35,034 nucleotides of DNA from Trichodesmium sp. MAG_R03 (GTDB lineage Bacteria > Cyanobacteriota > Cyanobacteriia > Cyanobacteriales > Microcoleaceae), in contig JAKQYF010000025.1 of assembly GCA_023356535.1 (NCBI GenBank), positions 1 through 35,034 of the forward strand, given 5' to 3'. Below the pieces are notes generated by a model that ran no database searches, had not been told where the DNA came from, and saw only the letters and a list, made by a program, of their open reading frames with translations. Made by a program: the position numbers and the translations under genes. Below are positions 1 through 7,769 of the stretch, in pieces (positions within the stretch are counted from its first letter, which is position 1; each line of letters begins with the position of its first letter).

Positions 1-2
1 AA

Positions 3-92
3 CACGACTTTGGTGCATTAAAGAAGAAAAGAATGTACGAAGGAAAAGATAAATCCATTGATGATATCATTCGAGATTATTGTGCATCTTAG
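3..92 (+). CDS. C-terminal end of an unrecognised protein (partial)
   Basis: An open frame enters from the left edge and ends at a TAG at 90-92, giving 29 residues that include MYEGKDKSIDDIIRDYCAS. It is lysine-rich at first and ends in an acidic, helix-like stretch. No family is recognised from so short a tail. It may be the end of a real gene or of a transposon protein, because transposon remnants follow directly. Confidence 0.3.
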   Translation, partial: HDFGALKKKRMYEGKDKSIDDIIRDYCAS

Positions 93-102
93 TGTCCCAG
101 TC

Positions 103-414
103 TTATTCATAATGACTATAAGCTGTAAAATCGGATCCACCGCGCAAATAATTACTATCATTGGCATCTTCATAACCACCAATGATTTGATAAACTCTTT
201 GACTCACTAATTGAATTAAAGAATGTTTAATTTTATGTCTTTCTCTTTTTTCTTCTAAACACTCAGCAAAATCTTGACAAATTTTGATATTTTCTTCAGC
301 TTGTCTTACCATTAATAAACCTGCATCTGAACTCAAATCAAGAGAAGAAAACTTAACATCTAATTTTTTACTTGTGGCAAAATTAAAAGGTAATTGCTGA
401 TTAAATAAAGTCAT
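103..414 (-). pseudogene. IS1380-type transposase, N-terminal fragment
   Basis: This 103-residue frame resembles the start of IS1380-family DDE transposases. It has the early SSDAGLLMVRQAEE segment and then the family's typical block around VSQRVYQIIGGYEDANDSNYLR (residues about 70-92). Full members are about 400-450 residues, so only the N-terminal quarter is present. The catalytic DDE core is missing and the frame ends in unrelated residues (FTAYSHYE). It is a truncated remnant and not an active transposase. The assignment rests on recognition of the GYEDAND motif. Confidence 0.65.
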
Positions 415-542
415 TTATTACTAACTTAAAAGACACAAATTATTAATTATTTATTATACCTTATTATAGAAATAATTAGGGATTAAAAACATAATTATTC
501 TAGGAATTACCCTAACTAATTTCTTTTAGTCTAAAGTTTAAT

Positions 543-794
543 CCGACATTCCGCAGATATTCATATATCTTTATATATATTTACATTTTCAATGATACTT
601 ATACGAAAAACCTTCATTCTAGAACGCAATATCAATAAAATTTATTAATAACTAATTTTTTATGAGAAAATTAGTTACAATTCTTTATAATAGTGAAAAT
701 CGATGCCCATAGCTCTAAGGCTTTCAGGGAGAGCATTCGGGGCGATAGATTAATAAAAATTATCAATTTAATGTTAAGAAGTGCGGAATGTGGG
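543..794 (+). mobile_element. MITE, family M1, copy 1
   Basis: This non-coding element of about 252 bp has imperfect terminal inverted repeats: CCGACATTCCGCA on the left and TGCGGAATGTGGG on the right. Flanking hexamers TTTAAT and TTGAAT look like a target duplication with one mismatch. It is closely similar to copies at 809-1061 (same strand) and 18962-19200 (opposite strand). It encodes no transposase and is presumably mobilised in trans. Confidence 0.8.
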
Positions 795-808
795 TTGAAT
801 ACGAATAT

Positions 809-1061
809 CCGACATTCCGCAGATATTCATATATCTTTATGTATATTTACATTTTCAAATAGACTTATACCAAAAACCTTGATTTATAGAACTGAGTATC
901 AATAAAATTTATCAATAACTAATTTTTTATGAGAAAATGAGTTATAATTCTTTATAATAGTGAAAATCGATGCTCATAGCTATATGGCTTTCAGGAAGAG
1001 TATTCGGGGCGATAGATTAATAAAACTTATCAATTTAATGTTAAGAAGTGCGGAATGTGGG
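809..1061 (+). mobile_element. MITE, family M1, copy 2
   Basis: This is the second copy of the M1 element, with the same CCGACATTCCGCA and TGCGGAATGTGGG ends. It is flanked by a perfect 6-bp direct repeat, GAATAT, at 803-808 and 1062-1067. Only 14 bp separate it from copy 1, in the same orientation, which suggests either a preferred AT-rich target or local duplication. Confidence 0.85.
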
Positions 1062-1265
1062 GAATATTTATTTGGATGGAAGAAAAAAGGCAGACTGCTT
1101 TTACTCTTGATAAACTACAAGTCAAACTGAATATGGGTTTACATTATCTTTTCAATTTTCTGATGAATAATTCAGGTTAGGAAGCAACAGACAAACCACT
1201 TTTATTAATTGTAGATTTTTAGAGCGGATTGCCAATTAAATAAAATTAAAAACTAAAATATACAG

Positions 1266-2381
1266 ATGTATTACCGCAGGTTTGGCAAAACGAACTCAAA
1301 ACTTTCAGTGTTTTCCTTGGGTACTATGCGATATTTGGTATCTGAGGAAAATGCTATGCAGATAATAGAGCAAGCTGTGAATATGGGAATTAATCATATA
1401 GAAACAGCTAGAGGTTATGGTAAAAGTGAAAAGTACTTGGGTACAGCTTTAGTATCTGGGTTACAGCGTGCCCAACTTTATATAACAACAAAGATTACAC
1501 CAACAAAAGATGTTAGTCTGATAGAAAGTTCTATAGATGAATCATTGAAAAATCTCAATATTGACTATTTAGACTTTCTCGCTATTCATGGAATTAATAC
1601 TTGGGAACATTTAGAAACTACCTGTCATGGGATCAAAGCGCTACATAAAGTACTCAGTGATGGGCGGGTCCATCATATTGGCTTTTCAACTCATGGGCCT
1701 TTAGAGGTGATTTTAGCAGCCATTAATACAGATTTTTTTGAATTTATTAATTTACATTACTATTACTTTTTCCAACGCCATGCTCCTGCAGTGAAGTTGG
1801 CCCACGAAAAAGATATGGGCATTTTTATTATTTCTCCAGCGGATAAAGGTGGACAGTTATACACACCACCTTCCATTCTTCAGGAGTTGTGTCAGCCTTT
1901 TTCTCCACTAGAATTAAATTATCGTTTTTTATTAAGTGACTCTAGAATTACAACTTTGAGTGTGGGTGCTGCTAGGCCGCAAGAATTAGAATGGCCTTTG
2001 ACTATGAGCGATCGCACAGAACCTCTAACCTTTCAGGAAACAGAAGTATTTCAGCGTTTAGAAACCCAAGCTTTTAAGGGCTTGGGAACGGAAAAATGTA
2101 GCCAATGTTATGCTTGTTTACCTTGTCCAGAGGACATTCATATTCCAGAAGTCCTAAGATTAAGGAACCTGGGGATAGCTTATGACATGATAAATTTCGC
2201 TAAATATCGATACAGAATGTTTGAAAATGCTGGTCATTGGTTTCCTGGTAACAAAGGCAACCGATGTACTGAGTGTGGTGAGTGTTTACCCAGATGTCCA
2301 GAAAAATTGGATATACCAAGCTTATTGAAAGATGCCCACGAAAGATTTAAGGGTGTGTCTGGCCGTCGATTGTGGGAATAA
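1266..2381 (+). CDS. Aldo/keto reductase with C-terminal 4Fe-4S domain
   Basis: This 371-residue protein belongs to the COG1453 type of aldo/keto reductase. The N-terminal TIM barrel carries the expected active-site surroundings: the tyrosine in RGYGKSE (about 50-56), the lysine in YITTK (about 75) and the histidine in LAIHG (about 105). Residues about 275-360 form a ferredoxin-like tail with two cysteine clusters, CSQCYACLPCP and CTECGECLPRCP, likely to bind 4Fe-4S clusters. It probably acts as a cytoplasmic NAD(P)H-linked oxidoreductase coupled to an iron-sulfur centre. The substrate is unknown. It is a single gene, converging on petP, and the ATG lies in a short AT-rich leader. Confidence 0.85.
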   Translation: MYYRRFGKTNSKLSVFSLGTMRYLVSEENAMQIIEQAVNMGINHIETARGYGKSEKYLGTALVSGLQRAQLYITTKITPTKDVSLIESSIDESLKNLNIDYLDFLAIHGINTWEHLETTCHGIKALHKVLSDGRVHHIGFSTHGPLEVILAAINTDFFEFINLHYYYFFQRHAPAVKLAHEKDMGIFIISPADKGGQLYTPPSILQELCQPFSPLELNYRFLLSDSRITTLSVGAARPQELEWPLTMSDRTEPLTFQETEVFQRLETQAFKGLGTEKCSQCYACLPCPEDIHIPEVLRLRNLGIAYDMINFAKYRYRMFENAGHWFPGNKGNRCTECGECLPRCPEKLDIPSLLKDAHERFKGVSGRRLWE

Positions 2382-2517
2382 ATTTTTGAGATATTATCAT
2401 AAATTGTTAAAGATATAGTCTCAACTCATCTTCACAGGCAAGGGGGAGAAGGAAAAAAATACTGTATCTCAAATGTTTGTCTCTATTAAAATTTCTTTCT
2501 ATTTCCTATTCCCTTTT

Positions 2518-3363
2518 CTACTGATGAAATAACATAGTGATTAAAGGGAAAAAATTTAACAATATCCAAATCCAAAAGCAACAATTATTTTCTTGCATAG
2601 AAAAATCTGCTTCTCCTAGTAGGGCATCAATTCTTTCTGTTAAATGGTTAGGGGGAGTTGTGCAACTAAATGCTGCATAACAGTTAGTTTCTTGAGTAAA
2701 GCGATCGCTCACCATTAATAACAAAGTTTCCGCCAACAATAACCCATCCACTTGTTTTTTTGCCCACTGGTCGGCACGGATTTCTCGCAGAGTCAAAAGT
2801 TCATCCCACAAAACTTTAGTATTTGGTAAAAAAGGGACTATTTTACCCAACCAACCAAGCCAGAAAAACCAAAAAGTATCTCGATAATAATCATGAGCTT
2901 GTTCGTGATTTAAAACTGCATCAAGTTGATCAGAATTTAATTTTTCTATAAGTCCTTTACTAACAACTAATTTAGAATGCCAAAAGCCTATTTGAGCACT
3001 AAATAAAATTGGATTATCAAGCAAAAATACAGATTTATCTTTAATATTTATTTGAGGATAATCATTAATCTTTTGCACAGACTTCCAACCTTTATAGGCT
3101 AAAACCAAACCCAAAATAGATGCCCATCCGCAAAAACTCCAGGCCAATATATAACTAATCCATCCACTTGATAATCCTAGCATTTCTCCTTGAGGCCCCA
3201 TACAAATTACTGCAATGGCCGTTGCAATTAACAGTAGGGGAGAAGAAATAAATAGTAGTAAAGAGCGCTGCCAACGGACTAACCAAAGAGTAGAAATAAA
3301 AAAATCTAGACATCTTAGACTAATAGCTAAACCTAGAGCCAAAAATATAAGAATTAGGTGCAT
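2518..3363 (-). CDS. petP: BlaR/M56-type membrane metalloprotease, likely PetP
   Basis: This 281-residue protein has several hydrophobic segments near the N-terminus (about 1-25, 35-60 and 70-95) and a zinc-protease motif HEQAH (about 153-157). A further hydrophobic stretch lies at the C-terminus. This is the M56/BlaR1 layout without the beta-lactam sensor domain. Its ATG overlaps the stop of the upstream BlaI-type gene (TAATG), so the pair is probably translationally coupled. In Synechocystis the equivalent pair PetR and PetP controls the plastocyanin/cytochrome c6 switch, and PetP with copper triggers loss of PetR. The presence of petE and petJ next door supports the same role here. Family assignment is firm, and the specific petP identity is inferred from context. 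Confidence 0.82.
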   Translation of the reverse strand: MHLILIFLALGLAISLRCLDFFISTLWLVRWQRSLLLFISSPLLLIATAIAVICMGPQGEMLGLSSGWISYILAWSFCGWASILGLVLAYKGWKSVQKINDYPQINIKDKSVFLLDNPILFSAQIGFWHSKLVVSKGLIEKLNSDQLDAVLNHEQAHDYYRDTFWFFWLGWLGKIVPFLPNTKVLWDELLTLREIRADQWAKKQVDGLLLAETLLLMVSDRFTQETNCYAAFSCTTPPNHLTERIDALLGEADFSMQENNCCFWIWILLNFFPLITMLFHQ

Positions 3364-3785
3364 TATTTTTTCTCCTTCCTAGCTCTTCGTATAACTTTTA
3401 GTTTCTGAGCGATCGCCTCTATTTGCTCCATACTAGCAGAATCTAGACTATCGGCAAAAGCGGCCACCACATCAGGATTTCCTACAGCCAGAAATTGATT
3501 TAATTGTTGGTGCGCTCTCAAGATTTTGGCTTCTTGACGAGAAATCAAAGGTCGCCATACAAAGGCACGCTCTCTTGGATCACAGATTAACCAACCTTTC
3601 TGAGTTAGGCGACGTAGTACAGTTGTTATTGAAGTATAAGCTAACTCTCGTTTAGGGTCAGCTAGAATAATTTCATGTACCTGTTTAACTGTGGCACAAC
3701 TTAAATCCCAAACAATATTCAAAATTTCTGTTTCCAGAGGACCAAGGGACATTTGTTGTGGACGGTAATTTGGTAGAGGACTCAT
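3363..3785 (-). CDS. petR: BlaI/CopY-family transcriptional regulator, likely PetR
   Basis: This 140-residue protein has the BlaI/MecI/CopY winged-helix layout. LGPLETEILNIVWDL (about 14-28) opens the domain, and TVKQVHEIIL followed by YTSITTVLRRLTQKGWL (about 50-66) is the helix-turn-helix and wing entry. The C-terminal half is helical and suited to dimerisation and proteolytic control. The gene is first in a two-gene unit with the M56 protease. In Synechocystis, PetR represses petE and activates petJ when copper is scarce. It is transcribed divergently from petE here, about 820 bp away, which fits that role. Confidence 0.83.
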   Translation of the reverse strand: MSPLPNYRPQQMSLGPLETEILNIVWDLSCATVKQVHEIILADPKRELAYTSITTVLRRLTQKGWLICDPRERAFVWRPLISRQEAKILRAHQQLNQFLAVGNPDVVAAFADSLDSASMEQIEAIAQKLKVIRRARKEKK

Positions 3786-3940
3786 AATTGTTAAATTTTC
3801 GATTTTGCTTTGGCCTAGTTCAAAATTCTCTGTTCTTTATAGTAACAGGACTTACCCAAAGGAACTAATTGTAGAGTAAATATCTAAAATAATTGCCTAA
3901 TTCCCAAAAATAAACTGTATATAGCGGGACTACCTGGAGT

Positions 3941-4070
3941 TTGAGATTTTTTACACCGAAAATGGCTCCAAACCGACTATTAGCAAGGTAAATACCTTAA
4001 AGAAGTAAAAATAGCTAAAATCTAGGCAGATAAAAAAACAGTTAATTCAAGGTAAAAATATTACTGTATA
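3941..4070 (+). repeat. Dispersed repeat A, copy 1
   Basis: This 130-bp AT-rich segment begins TTGAGATTTTTTACACCGAA and ends TATTACTGTATA. It is about 80% identical by eye to 18831-18960. Similarity continues through AACCTATTTTTT near 4091-4100, where the second copy carries an inserted M1 MITE, so this copy serves as the empty site. It is non-coding. The rest of 3786-4604 holds an IS608-like element and the petE promoter. Confidence 0.65.
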
Positions 4071-4103
4071 AGGTTGTGAACTTATTTTCAACCTATTTTT
4101 TAC

Positions 4104-4355
4104 CGAAAAATTGGGTTTCAAGCCTCGCCCATAAGCGGGCGACTTTTTAGTTGATTTTTTTCACAGGCTTAGTCCATCTTGCTTTTTAGTTCACAAGAAA
4201 TATATTAGTCGCGGGTGGGCATACCGAGACAAAAAACGGACATTGAGGCCAGCAGCCAGACTACTGCCAAAGTAGCAGCAGCCTGTGAAATGTCAACCCG
4301 CCGGGGGCTACAGCTCGGTTGTTACCCAGTGCCTTTAGGCCGGGGAGGATGTCAA
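4104..4355 (+). mobile_element. IS200/IS605 (IS608-like) non-autonomous element, copy 1
   Basis: This 252-bp element has no transposase. It is preceded by the tetranucleotide TTAC (4100-4103), begins CGAAAAATTGGG and ends GGATGTCAA. TTAC as left cleavage site and TCAA at the right end are the IS608 pattern. Subterminal hairpins are visible at both ends: TCGCCC/GGGCGA near the left and GCCTTTAGGC with a GC-rich flank near the right. There are no target duplications, as expected for single-strand transposition. A second copy lies at 11716-11971 on the other strand. Confidence 0.8.
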
Positions 4356-4395
4356 CAAAGTCCAGCTACGTAATTCCTGAATAAATAGTTTTAGC

Positions 4396-4425
4396 ATGAC
4401 AATCTGTCTTAATTTGTTGTAGAAT
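4396..4425 (+). promoter_or_regulatory. petE promoter with candidate PetR operator
   Basis: A -35-like ATGACA (4396-4401) and a -10-like TAGAAT (4420-4425) are separated by 18 bp. A perfect dyad GACA-ATC-TGTC (4398-4408) overlaps the -35 element, a typical repressor position. The same dyad class, GACA-AAA-TGTC, occurs upstream of petJ. The start codon lies about 180 bp downstream, implying a long leader. The promoter elements are inferred by eye. Confidence 0.5.
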
Positions 4426-4604
4426 AAATTTTTAAGTAGATTAGGTATTAAGATTTGTCGTTATATAACAAAGTGTAAATTTTATTCCTCTCAAATCAAT
4501 CTTATCGAGAAGTTTGAAGTTGCTGGACAAAATTTAATATAGCGAAGCCTTTTCCTGTCTACCTACTTAGATACAGAATAATCTAAAAAAACAGGGGTTT
4601 AAGT

Positions 4605-5030
4605 ATGCGTTTTATCTCTTCTTTTTCCAAGTCTATAATAATACTAGCTTCTGTAGTAATGCTAGTTATCGGTAGTCTAGTATTTTCTAGTCCAGCAGAA
4701 GCAGTAGAACATGTAATCAAGATGGGTCCTAACAAAAAGCCTCCATATGTATTTAGTCCTAGTGAAGTAACTGTTCAACCAGGTGATACAGTTAAATTTA
4801 TACAAGTTAATAGTCGTCATAATGTAATGTTCGATACCAGCACCAAGAAAATTAAAGATCGTACACAAAGAAAAATTTTCAAAAAACTTTCCCACAGAAA
4901 ATTGTTGAAGAAGAAGAATGATCAAATTGTTATAACAATACCAGACGAGACTAAGCCTGATACTTATGACTTTTTCTGTACTCCTCACAAGAGTTCAGGA
5001 ATGAAGGGCCACCTAATAGTAAAATCATAG
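4605..5030 (+). CDS. petE: Plastocyanin (basic type)
   Basis: This 141-residue precursor has a thylakoid-lumen signal peptide (residues about 1-33, ending SSPAEA). The mature cupredoxin carries the type 1 copper ligands: histidine in SRHNV, cysteine and histidine in FFCTPH, and methionine in SGMKGH. Plastocyanin carries electrons from cytochrome b6f to photosystem I. The central segment (STKKIKDRTQRKIFKKLSH, then RKLLKKK) is strikingly lysine/arginine-rich. I count 22 basic and 10 acidic residues in the mature chain. It is divergent from petRP and, apart from IS66, adjacent to petJ. A more distant plastocyanin-like cupredoxin remains possible because of the odd charge, but ligands and length fit petE. 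Confidence 0.87.
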   Translation: MRFISSFSKSIIILASVVMLVIGSLVFSSPAEAVEHVIKMGPNKKPPYVFSPSEVTVQPGDTVKFIQVNSRHNVMFDTSTKKIKDRTQRKIFKKLSHRKLLKKKNDQIVITIPDETKPDTYDFFCTPHKSSGMKGHLIVKS

Positions 5031-5052
5031 TAGAACTTAACTTGTAAATTAC

Positions 5053-5107
5053 CGAAAAATTTGGTTTAAAGCCTCGCCCTTCTAGGGCGAGTTTTTAATT
5101 ATTTTTT
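5053..5107 (+). repeat. IS608-like left end, solo
   Basis: This is an isolated copy of the left end, preceded by TTAC (5049-5052) and starting CGAAAAATTTGG with the same subterminal hairpin as the full elements. No right end or gene is attached. It lies about 20 bp after the petE stop codon. Confidence 0.7.
5073..5096 (+). terminator. Likely petE terminator inside an IS left-end hairpin
   Basis: A perfect 8-bp stem CTCGCCCT/AGGGCGAG with a TCT loop (5073-5091) is followed by TTTTT and a T-rich stretch. It has the form of an intrinsic terminator and sits just after petE. The same hairpin is the structural left end of an IS608-like element. Confidence 0.55.
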
Positions 5108-5320
5108 TGAATACATATTTTTATAATTTTGTTAATTTATAGTGGTCGAATATTGGGCACGGGCATAACTAAATGCTCAAATTAAGTCAAAGATTACTTC
5201 TGAATTGCGCGTAGCAATGTAATTAGTTAGCCGCGCTTAGGCACTCCGATATCTAAAAGTTCAGTATTTTAGGGAGTGGATAGTTATTGTTATTTTTAAT
5301 AAATATTTTTAAAATTTTAG

Positions 5321-7140
5321 GTAAGGATTCAAGTGAGAGCGATCGCTTCGGTAGTCAAAGTCTGCATACTTGCTGGAAATATTATAGGGTTGACAAAAAA
5401 ATTAAACTTAATACAGTAAGGATATGAGTGATTCAGTACCATCCCTGACTTCAGAAAACCTCAAGCAGTTGTCAAGAAAAGAACTGGTAAGAATGATCCA
5501 GGTCAGAGGGATTAAGCTTTCCCACTTGCTCCGCCAACCCTCAAGAATGATTCAAGGAGCAGACGTAGGAATCAGAGAAAGAGCTAATAAGTCATCATCA
5601 TCTAGAGTGATATGCCTGACACCACAGGACACGAAAGCCTTTAAAGACTGCTCAAAGAAATCAACCACAGAACGTCCCTGGCGACGACAGGTTTGCACTA
5701 CACTCAACAAATTAGCTGTGTGCTGAAATCGCTCCATGCTTCTTGAGCCACTATTAACTTTTCGTTTGGTGATTGCTTATCGTAATGAACGTTCTGCCAG
5801 ATTATTATCAGGGGGAATCTCTGGATGAAATAGAAAATACCACCATTGATCTGCTTTCAACTTCAAACTACGTAACAGTTTACCCCCTTCATAACCTGCT
5901 TTGTTACTCCATTGCTTCAGGGTTAAATCTACCTTTTCTTTAAATCTCACAGCCCAATAATTATAAAGATACCGATCTTGAGAGTGCTGCCATTGGCTAT
6001 AATGGCGAAATCCTTCATCAATTAAGTCTTTAAAAGCTTGGCCAATCTTTTGATTGTTTTCCCCAGGATGTTGAATCAATCTTTGAAAGTGACGGCGCAG
6101 GTGAGCTAAACATTTCTGTTGGGCCATAACAGGATAACCATTATAAACACTGAGGCCATCACTACTAATCACACCATTGTACTCACTGCCTAACTGGGAT
6201 TCTAGCTCCCTACGACTTCTCGTGTCTGCCCCCGGAATAGACAGAAATCTTTATTGGTAAATACCCATAGCCACTCCTTAATTCCTTTCACGGGCCAAGG
6301 TGTTTCATCTATATGGATTGATGGTTGTTCTGTTTTTAGCCAATTTGATAACTGTTCTACATGAGGTTGAATTGCTTCTTCCAACCTTTGAAGTGTATTC
6401 ACTAAAGTCCCTATACCAATCTCTATTTTCCCTAACTCCCATAACATCTCTTGTTGTTTTTCATAGGGCAGATGTCCATAGTTCCCTAAGCATCCCAGAA
6501 AGGCTTGTAATTTTACCCCCAAATCTTGTCCTGGCATCATTTCTGATAGCCATGAAGCGGATGTGACCATTCTACACCCTTGACATTGGCAAGACATTCT
6601 ACGGTATTCTACTATTTCTATGGGTTTGTCCACCAGTTGTGCTACTTGTTGAGTCTCTATTGTCACTGGTTGCTCTAAAAATTCTGTTTGACCACAATGA
6701 CTACAGCTAGATGGCTCTAAAATTTCTATTCTGTCAACCCTCGAAAACCCTTGGCAGGTTTTCTTCTGATGCCCTGGTTGCCCTCCCGGTCGTCTCTTTT
6801 TTTCTCACAGTTTGAACCATCTTTAGAGTGTTTGGATTTTTCTGATTTTTTGAGCAGGTCTGTTGATGGTGGCTTGGAAGAACTTTTGCTGTCTAAATCT
6901 CGACTAATTCTTAATTTCTCAATTTCTATTTGTAGTTTTTCTATGAGCTTTTGTTGAGTCAATAGTATATTCACCAGTTCCTTTTTTGACAACTAGTTGA
7001 GTTTTTCTGGAGTTAGGAATTGCACTGAATCACTCATCTCCTTACTTTACTATAGTTTGATTTTTTGTCAAACCTATAATATTTCCAGCAAGTATGCAGA
7101 CTTTGACCACCGAAGCGATCGCTCTCACCTGAATCCTTAC
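5321..7140 (-). mobile_element. IS66-family element (decayed)
   Basis: This 1820-bp element starts GTAAGGATTC and ends with its inverse, GAATCCTTAC. It is flanked by a perfect 8-bp direct repeat AATTTTAG (5313-5320 and 7141-7148), the size typical of IS66. The inverted ends are very long, about 170 bp each. They include a HIP1 octamer, a promoter-like TTGACA and the ATGAGTGATTCAGT start of the transposase. The left end therefore carries an inverted, diverged copy of the transposase 5' end (from 5424). The element separates petE from petJ. Confidence 0.88.
5552..7037 (-). pseudogene. IS66 transposase (TnpC/DDE), broken
   Basis: Homology runs from MSDSVQFLTPEKL (start 7037) through a helical region, the zinc-finger segment (SCSHCG and CQCQGC), the DDE domain (HIDETPW; then ISSDGLSVYNGYP; then PPDNNLAERSLR) and the C-terminal tail ending ALSLIPTSAP. 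The frame is broken four times. There is an amber codon at 6993-6995 where the inverted copy at the other end reads Q. There are single-base shifts near 6740 and in a G-run near 6235, and an in-frame TAA at 5777-5779. It cannot make a full transposase. The catalytic residues are otherwise visible, so decay is recent to moderate. Confidence 0.85.
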
Positions 7141-7212
7141 AATTTTAGTAGAAAGAAAAATTTAGCATTAAAAACTCTTTGATAGTAATTAATTAATTTA
7201 ATTGTTGTGTTT

Positions 7213-7256
7213 GACAAAATGTCTTTTGACTTAATATTGAGCTTCATTAATAATAA
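7213..7256 (+). promoter_or_regulatory. petJ promoter with candidate PetR site
   Basis: A perfect dyad GACA-AAA-TGTC lies at 7213-7223. Immediately downstream are a -35-like TTGACT (7226-7231) and a -10-like TAATAA (7248-7253) with 16-bp spacing. The dyad sits just upstream of -35, as for an activator. An alternative -35, TTGACA at 7212, would overlap it. The start codon is about 30 bp downstream of the -10. Confidence 0.5.
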
Positions 7257-7285
7257 TCTGTGTTCGTATTGAGAGAGAAGAACAA

Positions 7286-7645
7286 ATGAAAAAATTACTA
7301 TCAATTGTAGTCTTAGCTATAATCTTTGTTATTGTGGGAATACAACCTCCAGCTTTAGCTGCTGATAATGGAAGCAAAATATTCCAACGCAAATGTGCAA
7401 GTTGCCATAAGGGAGGTATAAACAAATTTAAGAAGGAAAAGACTCTAAAAAAGTCAGATTTAGAAAAATATGGTATGTTTAGTGCAGAAAAAATTATCTA
7501 TCAAGTAACAAATGGCAAAAAACAAATGCCAGCATTTGGTAAGCGTCTCAAGCCTCAAGACATTAAAGATGTTGCAGCTTATGTTATGGCTCAAGCTGAA
7601 AAAGGCTGGCCATCAAATAAACACAAGAAACGTCGTAAAAGATAG
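7286..7645 (+). CDS. petJ: Cytochrome c6 (basic type)
   Basis: This 119-residue precursor has a signal peptide (residues 1-25, ending PPALA). The mature c-type cytochrome has the haem motif CASCH (about 37-41) and the axial methionine in QMPAFGKRL. It is the iron-containing alternative to plastocyanin between cytochrome b6f and photosystem I, used when copper is low. The protein is very basic. I count 26 lysine/arginine against 8 acidic residues in the mature part, and it ends in HKKRRKR, an unusual tail for the family. A purine-rich GAGAGAGAAG ribosome binding site precedes the ATG. A PetR-like dyad lies upstream. Confidence 0.88.
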   Translation: MKKLLSIVVLAIIFVIVGIQPPALAADNGSKIFQRKCASCHKGGINKFKKEKTLKKSDLEKYGMFSAEKIIYQVTNGKKQMPAFGKRLKPQDIKDVAAYVMAQAEKGWPSNKHKKRRKR

Positions 7646-7769
7646 GATATAAAAGTTTTCTACATGGCAAATCATAGCTTTCTCATCTTGTATAATATAT
7701 ACCTTTATTTCTTGATAGTGGGGGTGAAAATCAAAGCTAAGGAAATAATAAAGATATAGCTCTATTTCT

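Noticed and set aside
693-905. 70-codon plus-strand frame
   Set aside because: It spans the junction of two M1 MITE copies and its peptide follows the repeat sequence.
1076-1180. 34-codon frame MEEKRQTAFTLDKLQVKLN
   Set aside because: It starts beside a MITE end, has no recognisable family and no ribosome binding site; too weak to call.
4677-4988. 103-codon minus-strand frame
   Set aside because: It lies wholly antisense to petE and has no recognisable content.
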